Positions 40,663 through 48,623 are shown, counted from the first letter of the stretch. The stretch: 48,732 bases of DNA from Bacilli bacterium (GCA_017478105.1 JAFVEF010000022.1:1-48732); one strand, 5' to 3'. The notes: generated from the letters alone by a model not told the origin. A program made the numbers and translations.

Positions 40663-41820
40663 CTACCTCTTTTTAAACATCTCGCTCAACCAAATAGTTG
40701 GATATGCAATAAATGGAACTCTAAGTTTAATTACACCTTTTACATGATCTCTAGGAACTATATAATTATCAGCACCATTATTCGCATCACCCTTTGTTAA
40801 GTAAGCTTCTTTATTTTTATATGTCTGCAATTCATGAATTCTATGAACAATAGTTATTTTATCTTCCTTATATGCAATAATATCCCCAACTTTAAGCTTT
40901 GTATTCTTATTAATCTTTTTAATAATAACAGCATCGCCTCTATTTATATTAGGACTCATTGAACTAGATCCAATACCAATCATATAATGAGGGAAAAATC
41001 CAGATATTAAAGCTGCAAGTGTAACAATAACTATTGTAGTTGGTATATCTAATATACTAAATTGATAAGTTTCAAATACATGTTCAACTTTATGAGTTCT
41101 TTCATCGACCAAAGTAAAACAATGAATATAAATTAATAATGGTAATGCAATAAGTATCATTGAATTTAAATACTCACCAATATTAGGTAATATAGGAACA
41201 ATAATAAAATAAGTATCCATAACCAATCTATAAATAAGTGGTACTCTATATCCAGAATGATAACATAAATAAGACATTACAAGATTCTTTATAATTACAG
41301 GCAATATAATAGTTGCAAAAAGTGAAAATACAGATGCAAGACTACTATAATCAACACTACGCGCTGTAATCATTATTTCAAAAAAAGCTAAAAGTAATGA
41401 AAATAATACTAAAAATATTTTTTTATCTCTATTTGCCCAAATAACTACATATCTTATTCCTTCAACAAATAGAATTACCATGACAGGTGCAAATAAATTA
41501 TCAAACAGTGTAGTAAAAGACCTTGAATAAGCGTTTCTTAAAAATCCAATAATGAAACCAAGCCCATACATTATTAAAAAGGCAAGTCCCAAGTACAACA
41601 CTACTACACGCAATAAATTTTGGCTCATATAGCCTATTTTATCTTTTCTAATTCCTAGTAAAATTATTGATAATCCAAATACAACCACTAAAAAAGAAGC
41701 TGTAATTAGACTTGAATATTTCATAAAATTACTAAAAATAAAGAATTTATAGACTAGTGTATATGCCAAAATTAAAAAACATATTAAATAATTTTTTAAC
41801 ATTCTTTTACTTTTAAACAT
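40663..41820 (-). CDS. sipW: SipW-type (Ser/His) signal peptidase I with multi-pass N-terminus
   Basis: A 385-aa membrane protease of the ER/archaeal kind. The last 104 residues are the catalytic domain: 'GSSSMSPNINRGDAVIIKK' with the serine (Ser287), 'KLKVGDIIAYKE', 'ITIVHRIHEL' with histidine (His326) in place of the bacterial lysine, and 'YLTKGDANNGAD'. Before it lie about 270 residues with some seven or eight membrane segments, far more than in Bacillus SipW. SipW enzymes process TasA-family proteins; such a gene lies directly upstream. ATG 41820 after AGAGGG is the better start. Hairpins at 41840-41925 lie ahead of it. The symbol is by type only. Confidence 0.88.
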   Translation of the reverse strand: MFKSKRMLKNYLICFLILAYTLVYKFFIFSNFMKYSSLITASFLVVVFGLSIILLGIRKDKIGYMSQNLLRVVVLYLGLAFLIMYGLGFIIGFLRNAYSRSFTTLFDNLFAPVMVILFVEGIRYVVIWANRDKKIFLVLFSLLLAFFEIMITARSVDYSSLASVFSLFATIILPVIIKNLVMSYLCYHSGYRVPLIYRLVMDTYFIIVPILPNIGEYLNSMILIALPLLIYIHCFTLVDERTHKVEHVFETYQFSILDIPTTIVIVTLAALISGFFPHYMIGIGSSSMSPNINRGDAVIIKKINKNTKLKVGDIIAYKEDKITIVHRIHELQTYKNKEAYLTKGDANNGADNYIVPRDHVKGVIKLRVPFIAYPTIWLSEMFKKR

Positions 41821-41839
41821 AAATACCCTCTTACTTATT

Positions 41840-41925
41840 CTTTGTAATTTTATATGCCTACTATCTAAATAATAAACATATAAAATTACAAAGTAACTAC
41901 CAAATTGGTAGCTTACTTCGTAATT
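41840..41925 (-). promoter_or_regulatory. Two mutually exclusive hairpins between tasA-like and sipW-like genes
   Basis: On the minus strand segment B (about 41877-41901) can pair upstream with A (41907-41925), forming an 18-bp stem with one flaw followed by TAATTTTATATG. It can also pair downstream with C (41840-41856), where CATATAAAATTACAAAG is a perfect 17-base match. C lies just before the sipW ribosome site. The layout resembles an attenuator or a stability element. Confidence 0.7.
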
Positions 41926-41936
41926 ATTCTTTTTAA

Positions 41937-42482
41937 TTATGCTTGAACATAGTTCATTGAGCAAGTTAAATTTAAAGTTTCTGGTTCTTCAGGTAATTGA
42001 CTAGCATCAATATCTCTCTTAAATTCAACTCTAACTTTATATTTTTTAGTAGCACCACCGTGAGCAAGAGAATCATTTACTGCAGGAGCAGTATTATCTG
42101 CATAAGTAACAGTATAATTAACATAGTTAGCTTGAGTACTACTAACTCCACTAATTGTTGGAACAGCGCCTAATTTAGCATCAATTCCCCCAGCATTTTC
42201 AACATCAACAGTAAATTCAAAGAAATCACCAGGTTGATTTAAAGTAATAGCATAAGAAATATTTAAATTATCTGCTGCTATTGTTGGAGCTGTAGTAGGA
42301 GTAACACTACCTGTAGTTGTAGCAATACTGTCAGCCTTAAATCTAACATTCCATGATGCACTATTAATAGTAGAAGTACCAGTTATGTTTAAAGTTGAAC
42401 TTAAAGCTGCATAACCAACTGTAACTCCTAATAATAATAACAATAATACTAAAACACTTATACTCTTCTTTCTCTTTTTCAT
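41937..42482 (-). CDS. TasA/camelysin-like secreted protein with SipW-type signal peptide
   Basis: A 181-aa protein. Its signal region is typical of SipW substrates: a basic start, 'SISVLVLLLLLLGVTVGYAALSSTLNITG', with a cut after GYA and the 'TLNITG' strand following directly. The mature part is all-beta: 'ASWNVRFK', 'PGDFFEFTVDVENAGGIDAKL', 'YVNYTVTYAD', 'KKYKVRVEFKRD', and a C-terminal 'LNLTCSMNYVQ'. TasA proteins build extracellular fibres and camelysin is a related surface protein; fibre formation here is not shown. ATG 42482 has AAAGG nine bases ahead. A strong promoter precedes it and sipW follows. Confidence 0.85.
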   Translation of the reverse strand: MKKRKKSISVLVLLLLLLGVTVGYAALSSTLNITGTSTINSASWNVRFKADSIATTTGSVTPTTAPTIAADNLNISYAITLNQPGDFFEFTVDVENAGGIDAKLGAVPTISGVSSTQANYVNYTVTYADNTAPAVNDSLAHGGATKKYKVRVEFKRDIDASQLPEEPETLNLTCSMNYVQA

Positions 42483-42527
42483 TATTTCCATCCTTTCTTA
42501 AGACACTTTTTTCTATCTTATAAAAAA

Positions 42528-42556
42528 ATTATAATAAACTTATTAAACAATTGCAA
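42528..42556 (-). promoter_or_regulatory. Promoter of the tasA-like/sipW-like operon
   Basis: The minus strand has TTGCAA (42551-42556), a 17-base spacer and TATAAT (42528-42533). The leader is about 40 bases long. Confidence 0.8.
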
Positions 42557-42587
42557 TAGATAAAACAACTTTTTTTGTCTAAATGTA

Positions 42588-42619
42588 AATAAAAAGTGTA
42601 ATATAGTTATTACACTTTT
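42588..42619 (-). terminator. Terminator after glyS
   Basis: Minus-strand hairpin with perfect twelve-base arms (42592-42603 and 42608-42619), a four-base loop and a T-rich tail, directly after the glyS stop. Confidence 0.92.
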
Positions 42620-42620
42620 A

Positions 42621-43991
42621 TTAAAAACTAATTTTTTCTTCTATATATTTTACTACATCCTCAATTTTTAAAGTTATTTGTTCCATAGTATCACGATCAC
42701 GTATTGTAACTACACCATCATTCAAAGTATTATCATCTACCGTAATACAAAAAGGTGTTCCACAAGCATCTGCTCTTCTATAGCGTTTTCCAATACTTCC
42801 ACTTTCATCATAACTTGACATAAAATACTTTGAAAAATAATTATATAATTCACTAGCTTTTTCTGAATGATATTTCTTTTGTAAAGGTAAAACACATACT
42901 TTATAAGGAGCTAAATAAGGATGAAATTTCATAATTTCACGACTCTCCCCATTTTCAAGTTCTTCTTCACAGTATGAATTATCTAGAATTGCAAGTACTA
43001 ATCTGTCACAACCAACAGTAGATTCAATAATATAAGGAATATACTTCTCATTTGTAACAGGGTCAAGATACATTTGAGAAACACCAGAATATTCTTGGTG
43101 TCTACTCAAATCATAATCTGTTCTATTATGAGTACCATTTATTTCTCCCCATCCAAAATTAAATTGATATTCTATATCACAAGCTTCTTTAGCATAATGA
43201 GCTAATTTTTCATGATCATGATATCTAAGTTTACTTTCAGGTATTCCTAAATCAACAAAATATTTTTTCGCATATTCTTTAAAATAAGCATATAATTCAC
43301 TATCTGTACCCTCTTTACAGAAAGTTTGATATTCCATTTGTTCAAACTCAATTGTACGGAATGTAAAATTACCAGGAGTTATTTCATTACGAAATGCCTT
43401 TCCAATTTGTCCTATACTAAAAGGTAGTTTTGCACGCATTGTTCTTTGAACATTTAAAAAATTAACATACTCACCTTGAGCATTTTCTGGTCTCAAATAA
43501 ACCTTATTTTTACCATCTTCGACTACTCCTCTATGAGTTTCAAACATTAAATTAAACTGTCTAATATCAGTAAAATCACATGATCCACACTTAGGGCAAG
43601 GAACTTTTTTCTCTTTTATATAATTTAACATTTCTTCTTGTGTCATACCATCAGCATGACTATTAGGATCATATTCTTCAATTAAATTATCGACACGATA
43701 ACGAGATTTACAATGACGACAATCTATTAAAGGATCAGAAAAACTACCAACATGACCAGAAGCTTCCCATACTCTAGGATGCATCAATATAGCTGCATCA
43801 ACCTCATAAGCATTACTTCTTTCTTGAATAAATCTTTTTCTCCAAGAATCCTTAATATTATTTTTTAACCTACTTCCTAAAGGACCATAATCCCAAGTAT
43901 TCGCAAGACCTCCATATATTTCACTACCTTGAAAAATAAATCCATATTGTTTACAATAATTTACTAATTTTTCCATCGTTAACTTTTCCAT
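42621..43991 (-). CDS. glyS: Glycyl-tRNA synthetase, single-chain dimeric type
   Basis: Charges tRNA-Gly. At 456 aa it is the alpha2 enzyme found in many Gram-positives, archaea and eukaryotes, not the alpha2-beta2 glyQS form. 'KQYGFIFQGSEIYGGLANTWDYGPLG' opens the catalytic core. 'CRHCKSRYRV' and 'CPKCGSCDF' supply zinc-type cysteines. 'KVYLRPENAQGEYVNF' is motif 2 and 'VGCDRLVLAIL' motif 3. The C-terminal anticodon domain includes 'VCVLPLQKK' and 'RRADACGTPFCITVDD'. AAGGAGG precedes the ATG. Regulated by the short T-box upstream. Confidence 0.97.
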   Translation of the reverse strand: MEKLTMEKLVNYCKQYGFIFQGSEIYGGLANTWDYGPLGSRLKNNIKDSWRKRFIQERSNAYEVDAAILMHPRVWEASGHVGSFSDPLIDCRHCKSRYRVDNLIEEYDPNSHADGMTQEEMLNYIKEKKVPCPKCGSCDFTDIRQFNLMFETHRGVVEDGKNKVYLRPENAQGEYVNFLNVQRTMRAKLPFSIGQIGKAFRNEITPGNFTFRTIEFEQMEYQTFCKEGTDSELYAYFKEYAKKYFVDLGIPESKLRYHDHEKLAHYAKEACDIEYQFNFGWGEINGTHNRTDYDLSRHQEYSGVSQMYLDPVTNEKYIPYIIESTVGCDRLVLAILDNSYCEEELENGESREIMKFHPYLAPYKVCVLPLQKKYHSEKASELYNYFSKYFMSSYDESGSIGKRYRRADACGTPFCITVDDNTLNDGVVTIRDRDTMEQITLKIEDVVKYIEEKISF

Positions 43992-43998
43992 AAATAAT

Positions 43999-44129
43999 CC
44001 TCCTTAAAACAAAAAAATCTAGAATATATAAGGACGAATATTACTCCGCGGTTCCACCTTATTTATTCTAGAAGAATCATCTCAACAATATACTGCTCGA
44101 GGCTTTCCACACCCGTCATCACACTTATG
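43999..44129 (-). ncRNA. T-box leader of glyS, unusually short
   Basis: The minus strand has the T-box sequence AGGTGGAACCGCG (44047-44059). A long terminator follows, in which TCTAGAATAAATAAGG pairs with CCTTATATATTCTAGA (one mismatch) and runs into seven T. From the predicted transcript start (about 44129) to the T-box there are only some 70 bases. They include the hairpin CTCGA...TTGAG, so there is little room for a normal Stem I, and no GGC triplet is present. Confidence 0.85.
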
Positions 44130-44135
44130 TACCTA

Positions 44136-44164
44136 ACTATAATAACTTTTTTGAATATTGTCAA
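44136..44164 (-). promoter_or_regulatory. Promoter of glyS
   Basis: The minus strand has a perfect TTGACA (44159-44164), a 17-base spacer and TATAGT (44136-44141). This position fixes the short T-box leader. Confidence 0.85.
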
Positions 44165-44182
44165 GAAAAAAAACTAATTTAA

Positions 44183-44875
44183 TCATGATAATTTTTCTGG
44201 TTCACTATAATCTTTTCCCTTTAAATCTATTAAAGCTTTCTTAAGTACTAAATTAGTTTTTAACATTCCACTTTCTTTATCCTTAATAATTTCAGTATCA
44301 ACAATGTTTTCAATATTTTTAAAACCATCTATTACTTTTCCAAATGCAGCATAATTATCATCTAAGTGACTTGCTTTATCTAAGCAAATAAAGAATTGAC
44401 TTCCTGCTGAATCATTATCCTGACTTCTTGCCATTGAAACAACCCATTTTTCATGTTTCAAATCATTATCAAATCCATTTTGCTTAAATTCTCCCTTAAT
44501 CATATAACCAGGTCCACCAGTTCCAGTACCATCTGGATCTCCACCTTGTAAAACAAAACCAGGCATTAATCTATGAAAAGTATTATTATCATAAAAACCA
44601 TTTCTTATTAAACTAATAAAATTATTAACCGTATTAGGTGCTTTATCAGGATATAATTCTATAACTACCGAACCATATTTTTCTATATATAAAGCAGCTA
44701 CTGGATTATCAGTATCATAATTTAAAGATGCCTCATTACCATCAATATTATAACTAATACCAAGTAAATCTTCACTAACCTTACTATCGTCATCTTTTTT
44801 AGAAATAAAACTACTTAAAACAAATAATATAACAATTACACTTAAACCTAAAATCAATAAAGTTTTATTTTTCAT
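44183..44875 (-). CDS. Cyclophilin-type peptidyl-prolyl isomerase, membrane anchored
   Basis: A foldase that speeds cis-trans isomerisation of proline bonds. 230 aa. Residues 5-24 are an uncleaved anchor or signal segment, so the enzyme probably acts outside the membrane. The cyclophilin domain starts near residue 60 and has 'FHRLMPGFVLQGGDPDGTGTGGPGY', 'VSMARSQDNDSAGSQFFICLD' and 'YAAFGKVIDG'. These are the active-site Arg/Phe/Gln and substrate pocket regions. It overlaps the preceding FAD protein gene by 11 bases. It may help fold the many secreted beta-rich proteins, but this is inference. Confidence 0.93.
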   Translation of the reverse strand: MKNKTLLILGLSVIVILFVLSSFISKKDDDSKVSEDLLGISYNIDGNEASLNYDTDNPVAALYIEKYGSVVIELYPDKAPNTVNNFISLIRNGFYDNNTFHRLMPGFVLQGGDPDGTGTGGPGYMIKGEFKQNGFDNDLKHEKWVVSMARSQDNDSAGSQFFICLDKASHLDDNYAAFGKVIDGFKNIENIVDTEIIKDKESGMLKTNLVLKKALIDLKGKDYSEPEKLS

Positions 44876-46274
44876 TTTTTTTCATCCTTTCAATAATATC
44901 TCGAGCCGCAACAATACCAGTTGCAGCAGCAGTAACTATATTACCAGCTTTTCCCCCTCCATCGCCAACAAAATACACACTAGAATTAGCTAATTTAAAT
45001 TTATTATTAGTTTCAATCTCATTAGAGAAAAACTTAATCTCTGGACCATATAATAATGTATCATCATTATTTACTCCCGGAATTATTTTATCCAATGTCT
45101 CCAACCCTTCTAAAATATTAGTAATAATACGATGTGGTAATATTAAAGCTAAATCTCCTGCTACACAATCTTTTAATGTAGGTTCAATAAATCCTTTTCT
45201 AAGACGATGCCATTCACTTCTTCTACCACTTTTTAAATCTTTCAATGATTGTATTATAGGTTTTCCATCTCCTAAAACATTCGCAATTCTTGCTATACTT
45301 TCACCATATAATCGTGTATTAGTAACAGGCTGTGTTAAATTAACTTTTGAAATAAAAGCAAAATTAGAATTATTACTCTTTATATCTTTTAAAGCATGAC
45401 CATTAACACAAATAAATCCATAATAGTTTTCTTTCGCAACAAAACCACCTGGATTAGTACAGAATGTTCTAATCTCATCACCATAAGTCTTTGTCTTTAT
45501 AAATATAGTTGGATCATATATAACATCAGTAATTTCTTCAAGAATTTCTTTTCTAACCTCAACTCTAACTCCTATTTCAATACTTTGTGACAAGTATGAA
45601 ATACCATATTTATCAGCTAATTCTTGAACCCATTTTGCTCCTGTTCTACCAGGTGCAACTATAACATTCTTCGCAACTAAATCATTCTTTTTACCATTTT
45701 TTTCATAAGTAATAACGTTTTTATCTTCCTTAAGAGAATTAATATCTAAAACATTTGCTCGTTCAACTAATTTTACTCCCTTATTCTTTAAAAAATCGCA
45801 TATTCCTTGTATATACATTGGAAGATGATCACTACCTAAATGTTTTTGTTTAATTAAAAGTAATCTAGCTCCTGCAATTGCAACTTTCTTCTTTATAACT
45901 TCTGCTTCATCTAAATTTGAAGGATACACTTTCGCATCCATACCAAAACTAGTAAATATCTCTTCTGTCTCATCAATTAGTTTATTCGCAGCAGATTCAC
46001 TCATATATTTAGTCAAATCACTTTTTCCAAGTTTAGGAATAAAATTCAATTTACCATCAGAAAAAGTACCAGCTCCTCCATATCCAGCTAAAATAGAACA
46101 TGGATTACAATTTTGACAAGGAATTCCATTTTTATTCATTGGACAAACTCTTTTCTTTACATCAAATCCTTTATCCAATAAAACAACTTTTAAATTTTCA
46201 CATTTTGTAACTAACTCATATGCACTAAATAGTCCCGCAGGCCCAGCCCCAATTATTGCTACATCATAATTCAT
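44865..46274 (-). CDS. FAD-dependent oxidoreductase (COG2509 type)
   Basis: A 469-aa flavoprotein. 'YDVAIIGAGPAGLFSAYEL' is the FAD fold at the N-terminus. 'CPMNKNGIPCQNCNPCSILAGYGGAGTFSDGKLNF' is the cysteine-rich stretch typical of these 'NAD(FAD)-utilising dehydrogenases'. 'VIVAPGRTGAKWVQELA' and the C-terminal 'YFVGDGGGKAGNIVTAAATGIVAARDI' close the FAD site. The reaction is not known for the family. It is first in a two-gene unit with the cyclophilin and lies back-to-back with the metallophosphoesterase gene. Confidence 0.9.
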   Translation of the reverse strand: MNYDVAIIGAGPAGLFSAYELVTKCENLKVVLLDKGFDVKKRVCPMNKNGIPCQNCNPCSILAGYGGAGTFSDGKLNFIPKLGKSDLTKYMSESAANKLIDETEEIFTSFGMDAKVYPSNLDEAEVIKKKVAIAGARLLLIKQKHLGSDHLPMYIQGICDFLKNKGVKLVERANVLDINSLKEDKNVITYEKNGKKNDLVAKNVIVAPGRTGAKWVQELADKYGISYLSQSIEIGVRVEVRKEILEEITDVIYDPTIFIKTKTYGDEIRTFCTNPGGFVAKENYYGFICVNGHALKDIKSNNSNFAFISKVNLTQPVTNTRLYGESIARIANVLGDGKPIIQSLKDLKSGRRSEWHRLRKGFIEPTLKDCVAGDLALILPHRIITNILEGLETLDKIIPGVNNDDTLLYGPEIKFFSNEIETNNKFKLANSSVYFVGDGGGKAGNIVTAAATGIVAARDIIERMKKNEK

Positions 46275-46363
46275 ATTTACTCACCAAATTAATAATAACA
46301 TAAAACTAACAAAAAAAATAATTACTTTACATATTTTTATGATAAAATGATTATGGTGATAAT

Positions 46364-47287
46364 ATGACACGTGAAGAACTAAATGAAGATATTCAAAAAG
46401 AAATTATAAAAGAAGAACGTCAAGCCAAAATAAAAAAAATTATTAAGATGACTTTTAAATATACTTTAATATTAATACTAGCATTAACCGCTTTCTTCTC
46501 ATATAATTCATTTATCGCAACCAAAAAAATTAAAGTAAGAGAATATCGAATTAAGAATCAAAAAATACCAGATAGTTTTAATGGTACTAAAATAATTCAA
46601 TTTAGTGATTTACATCTAGGAACTACTATGCAAATAAAAGACTTAAATAATTTAATTAAACTAATAAATGAAAGAAAACCAGATTTAGTAGTTTTTACTG
46701 GAGACTTAATTGAAAGTAATCACAATTTAGAATCTAAAGAACAAGAATCTTTAATCAAAAAATTAAAAAATATAACCGCAACATTAGGTAAATACGCCAT
46801 ATTAGGAGATGAAGATACAGAAAAAATATCTACAATATTTAATCAAAGTGATTTTACAATATTACGTGATGAATATGACTTGATCTATAAAAATAATAAT
46901 GAAAGTATTTTACTACTTGGATTATCATCATCATTATCAAACAAACAAGATATAGAAAAAGCTTATAGTTATTTTAGAGAAGAAACACATAATAGTAACA
47001 TTTTCACAATTTCTCTACTTCATGAACCTGACTCAGTAGATAATATTATTTCAAGTTATCACTCAGATTTGTTTTTAGCCGGTCATTCACTTAATGGAAG
47101 TGTCCGTATACCTTTTTTTAATTATTCTATAATAAAACCAAATGGTGCTAAAAAGTATTACCAAGACTATTACAAATTAAATGATTCTGAATTATATATT
47201 TCAAGTGGTTTAGGATCAAAAACAGGAATAAGATTATTCTGTAGACCATCAATTAATTTCTATCGATTAACAAACAAAAGTGCTTAG
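46364..47287 (+). CDS. Membrane-anchored metallophosphoesterase with altered metal site
   Basis: A 307-aa protein with a basic, helical N-terminus, one membrane segment (residues 33-51) and a calcineurin-like domain of the YkuE kind. Present are 'QFSDLHLG' (Asp82, His84), 'FTGDLIES' (Asp114) and 'SLLHEPDS' (His220). The usual GNHD motif reads GDED (148-151), and the usual GHTHGG reads GHSLNG (240-245), so one histidine ligand is missing. It may be a weak or re-purposed enzyme. A TGATAAAAT -10 precedes the ATG. Confidence 0.88.
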   Translation: MTREELNEDIQKEIIKEERQAKIKKIIKMTFKYTLILILALTAFFSYNSFIATKKIKVREYRIKNQKIPDSFNGTKIIQFSDLHLGTTMQIKDLNNLIKLINERKPDLVVFTGDLIESNHNLESKEQESLIKKLKNITATLGKYAILGDEDTEKISTIFNQSDFTILRDEYDLIYKNNNESILLLGLSSSLSNKQDIEKAYSYFREETHNSNIFTISLLHEPDSVDNIISSYHSDLFLAGHSLNGSVRIPFFNYSIIKPNGAKKYYQDYYKLNDSELYISSGLGSKTGIRLFCRPSINFYRLTNKSA

Positions 47288-47304
47288 TAATTAAGCACTC
47301 TTTT
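47279..47304. terminator. Bidirectional terminator spanning both stop codons
   Basis: Arms AGTGCTTA/TAAGCACT (47279-47286 and 47292-47299) with T runs on both strands. The stop codons of the two converging genes (47285-47287 and 47291-47293) lie within it. Confidence 0.88.
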
Positions 47305-48271
47305 TATATATTTTAATTGTATTAACTTTTTTATTTCCTAACAATATTTCAGCTTTGCCTGCATTATTATTATTTAAAGTTTCTTTATACATCTTAATTA
47401 AAACAGATACATTTTCAACTTCATCAGATTTTAATGGATAATAATAATCTTTTTTTATATAAAACCCATATAAACTATTTTTATCTAAAATTAAATATCG
47501 ATTGTATTTTCTATATACTTTATTATAGATACTAGTATGATTAGAATAAATATCATTATCATATAAACTCACAACACTAACAGTCATATTATTTTTTTTA
47601 GAATAAGAAACTAAAGATTTCTTTGCCCTAGGTGTATATCCGTTTTTTCCACCTACACAATATTTATATTTGTTTAGTAAACTCATTCTGTTATACCAAA
47701 TATATGTTTTTACTGATGATTTACAAGAATATTTCTTAGTAGAAATAATTTTTCTATATGTTTTATTATTATAAGCATAACGACTTAGTAAACTCATATC
47801 ATAAGCAGTTGAATAATTTTTTGTTGAATCATCTAATCCATGACAATTTTCAAAAGACGTATTTTTCATACCTAATTCTTGAGCTTTTTTATTCATAAGG
47901 TAAACAAATGATTCCTCACTACCACAAAGATTAACTGCTAAAGTTATTGCGGCATCATTTCCACTTCTAAGCATTAAGCCATAAAGTAAATCAATCACTT
48001 TCATTTCTTCTCCAACACTTAAATATATATTAGTACCATACATCTTAACTACTTCTTCACCTACAACAATCTCTTTGTTTAAATCAAAGTTTTCTAAAAC
48101 AACAAGACACGTCATTATTTTTGTGGTTGATGCGATAAGTCGCTTTTTATTAATATTACTACCTTCTAACACTCTACCCGAATCAATATCAACTGCGATA
48201 TATTCACTAGATAAAGCATAACAGTTATTAACAAAAGAAAACAATAAAAGAAACAAAACAATTTTTTTCAA
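47291..48271 (-). CDS. D-alanyl-D-alanine carboxypeptidase (DacF/PBP5-like) with KNG in place of KTG
   Basis: Trims the terminal D-alanine of peptidoglycan stem peptides outside the cell. 326 aa. Signal peptide 1-19 (ends CYA). The penicillin-binding motifs are SxxK as 'ASTTKIMT' (Ser48, Lys51), SxN as 'RSGNDAAIT' (Ser103, Asn105), and the third box as 'GGKNGYTP' (Lys209-Asn-Gly211), where Thr would be usual. It is somewhat shorter than DacF and lacks an obvious C-terminal amphipathic anchor. The start is probably TTG 48271, with AGGTGA at good distance; GTG 48280 overlaps that site. It shows that the cell makes peptidoglycan. Confidence 0.9.
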   Translation of the reverse strand: MKKIVLFLLLFSFVNNCYALSSEYIAVDIDSGRVLEGSNINKKRLIASTTKIMTCLVVLENFDLNKEIVVGEEVVKMYGTNIYLSVGEEMKVIDLLYGLMLRSGNDAAITLAVNLCGSEESFVYLMNKKAQELGMKNTSFENCHGLDDSTKNYSTAYDMSLLSRYAYNNKTYRKIISTKKYSCKSSVKTYIWYNRMSLLNKYKYCVGGKNGYTPRAKKSLVSYSKKNNMTVSVVSLYDNDIYSNHTSIYNKVYRKYNRYLILDKNSLYGFYIKKDYYYPLKSDEVENVSVLIKMYKETLNNNNAGKAEILLGNKKVNTIKIYKKSA

Positions 48272-48318
48272 AAAAATCACCTATAATAATAATTATGAAA
48301 AAACAAAAATAATAATTA

Positions 48319-48347
48319 CAAAAAAACTAATCAATCAAGATTAGTTT
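48319..48347 (-). terminator. Terminator of the tRNA cluster
   Basis: Minus-strand hairpin with nine-base arms AAACTAATC/GATTAGTTT (48324-48332 and 48339-48347) and a T tail, just after the last tRNA. Confidence 0.92.
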
Positions 48348-48356
48348 AAATCAAAC

Positions 48357-48433
48357 TGGTTGGGAAGACGGGATTTGAACCCGCAACCCCTTGGTCCCAA
48401 ACCAAGTGCTCTACCAAGTTGAGCCACTTCCCA
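48357..48433 (-). tRNA. tRNA-Pro (anticodon TGG)
   Basis: Full cloverleaf on the minus strand: acceptor arms TGGGAAG/CTTCCCA, anticodon stem CTTGG/CCAAG with loop TTTGGGA (anticodon TGG), T-loop TTCAAAT. The 3' CCA is encoded (48357-48359). Confidence 0.97.
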
Positions 48434-48438
48434 ATATA

Positions 48439-48515
48439 TGGTGCGCCCGAAGGGATTCGAACCCCTGACCTTTTGGTTCGTAGCCAAACACTCTATCCAA
48501 CTGAGCTACGAGCGC
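48439..48515 (-). tRNA. tRNA-Arg (anticodon ACG)
   Basis: Minus-strand cloverleaf: acceptor arms GCGCTCG/CGGGCGC, anticodon stem TTTGG/CCAAA with loop CTACGAA (anticodon ACG, normally edited to ICG), T-loop TTCGAAT, encoded CCA. Confidence 0.97.
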
Positions 48516-48544
48516 AAGGCAACTTATCAGTTTATACAAAAAAA

Positions 48545-48620
48545 TGGTGGCTCCAGCGGGAATCGAACCAGCGACACAGGGATTTTCAGTCCCTTGCTCT
48601 ACCGACTGAGCTATGAAGCC
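48545..48620 (-). tRNA. tRNA-Phe (anticodon GAA)
   Basis: Minus-strand cloverleaf: acceptor arms GGCTTCA/TGGAGCC, anticodon stem AGGGA/TCCCT with loop CTGAAAA (anticodon GAA), T-loop TTCGATT, encoded CCA. It is the ligand expected for the Phe T-box at 28504-28713. Confidence 0.97.
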
Positions 48621-48623
48621 AAA

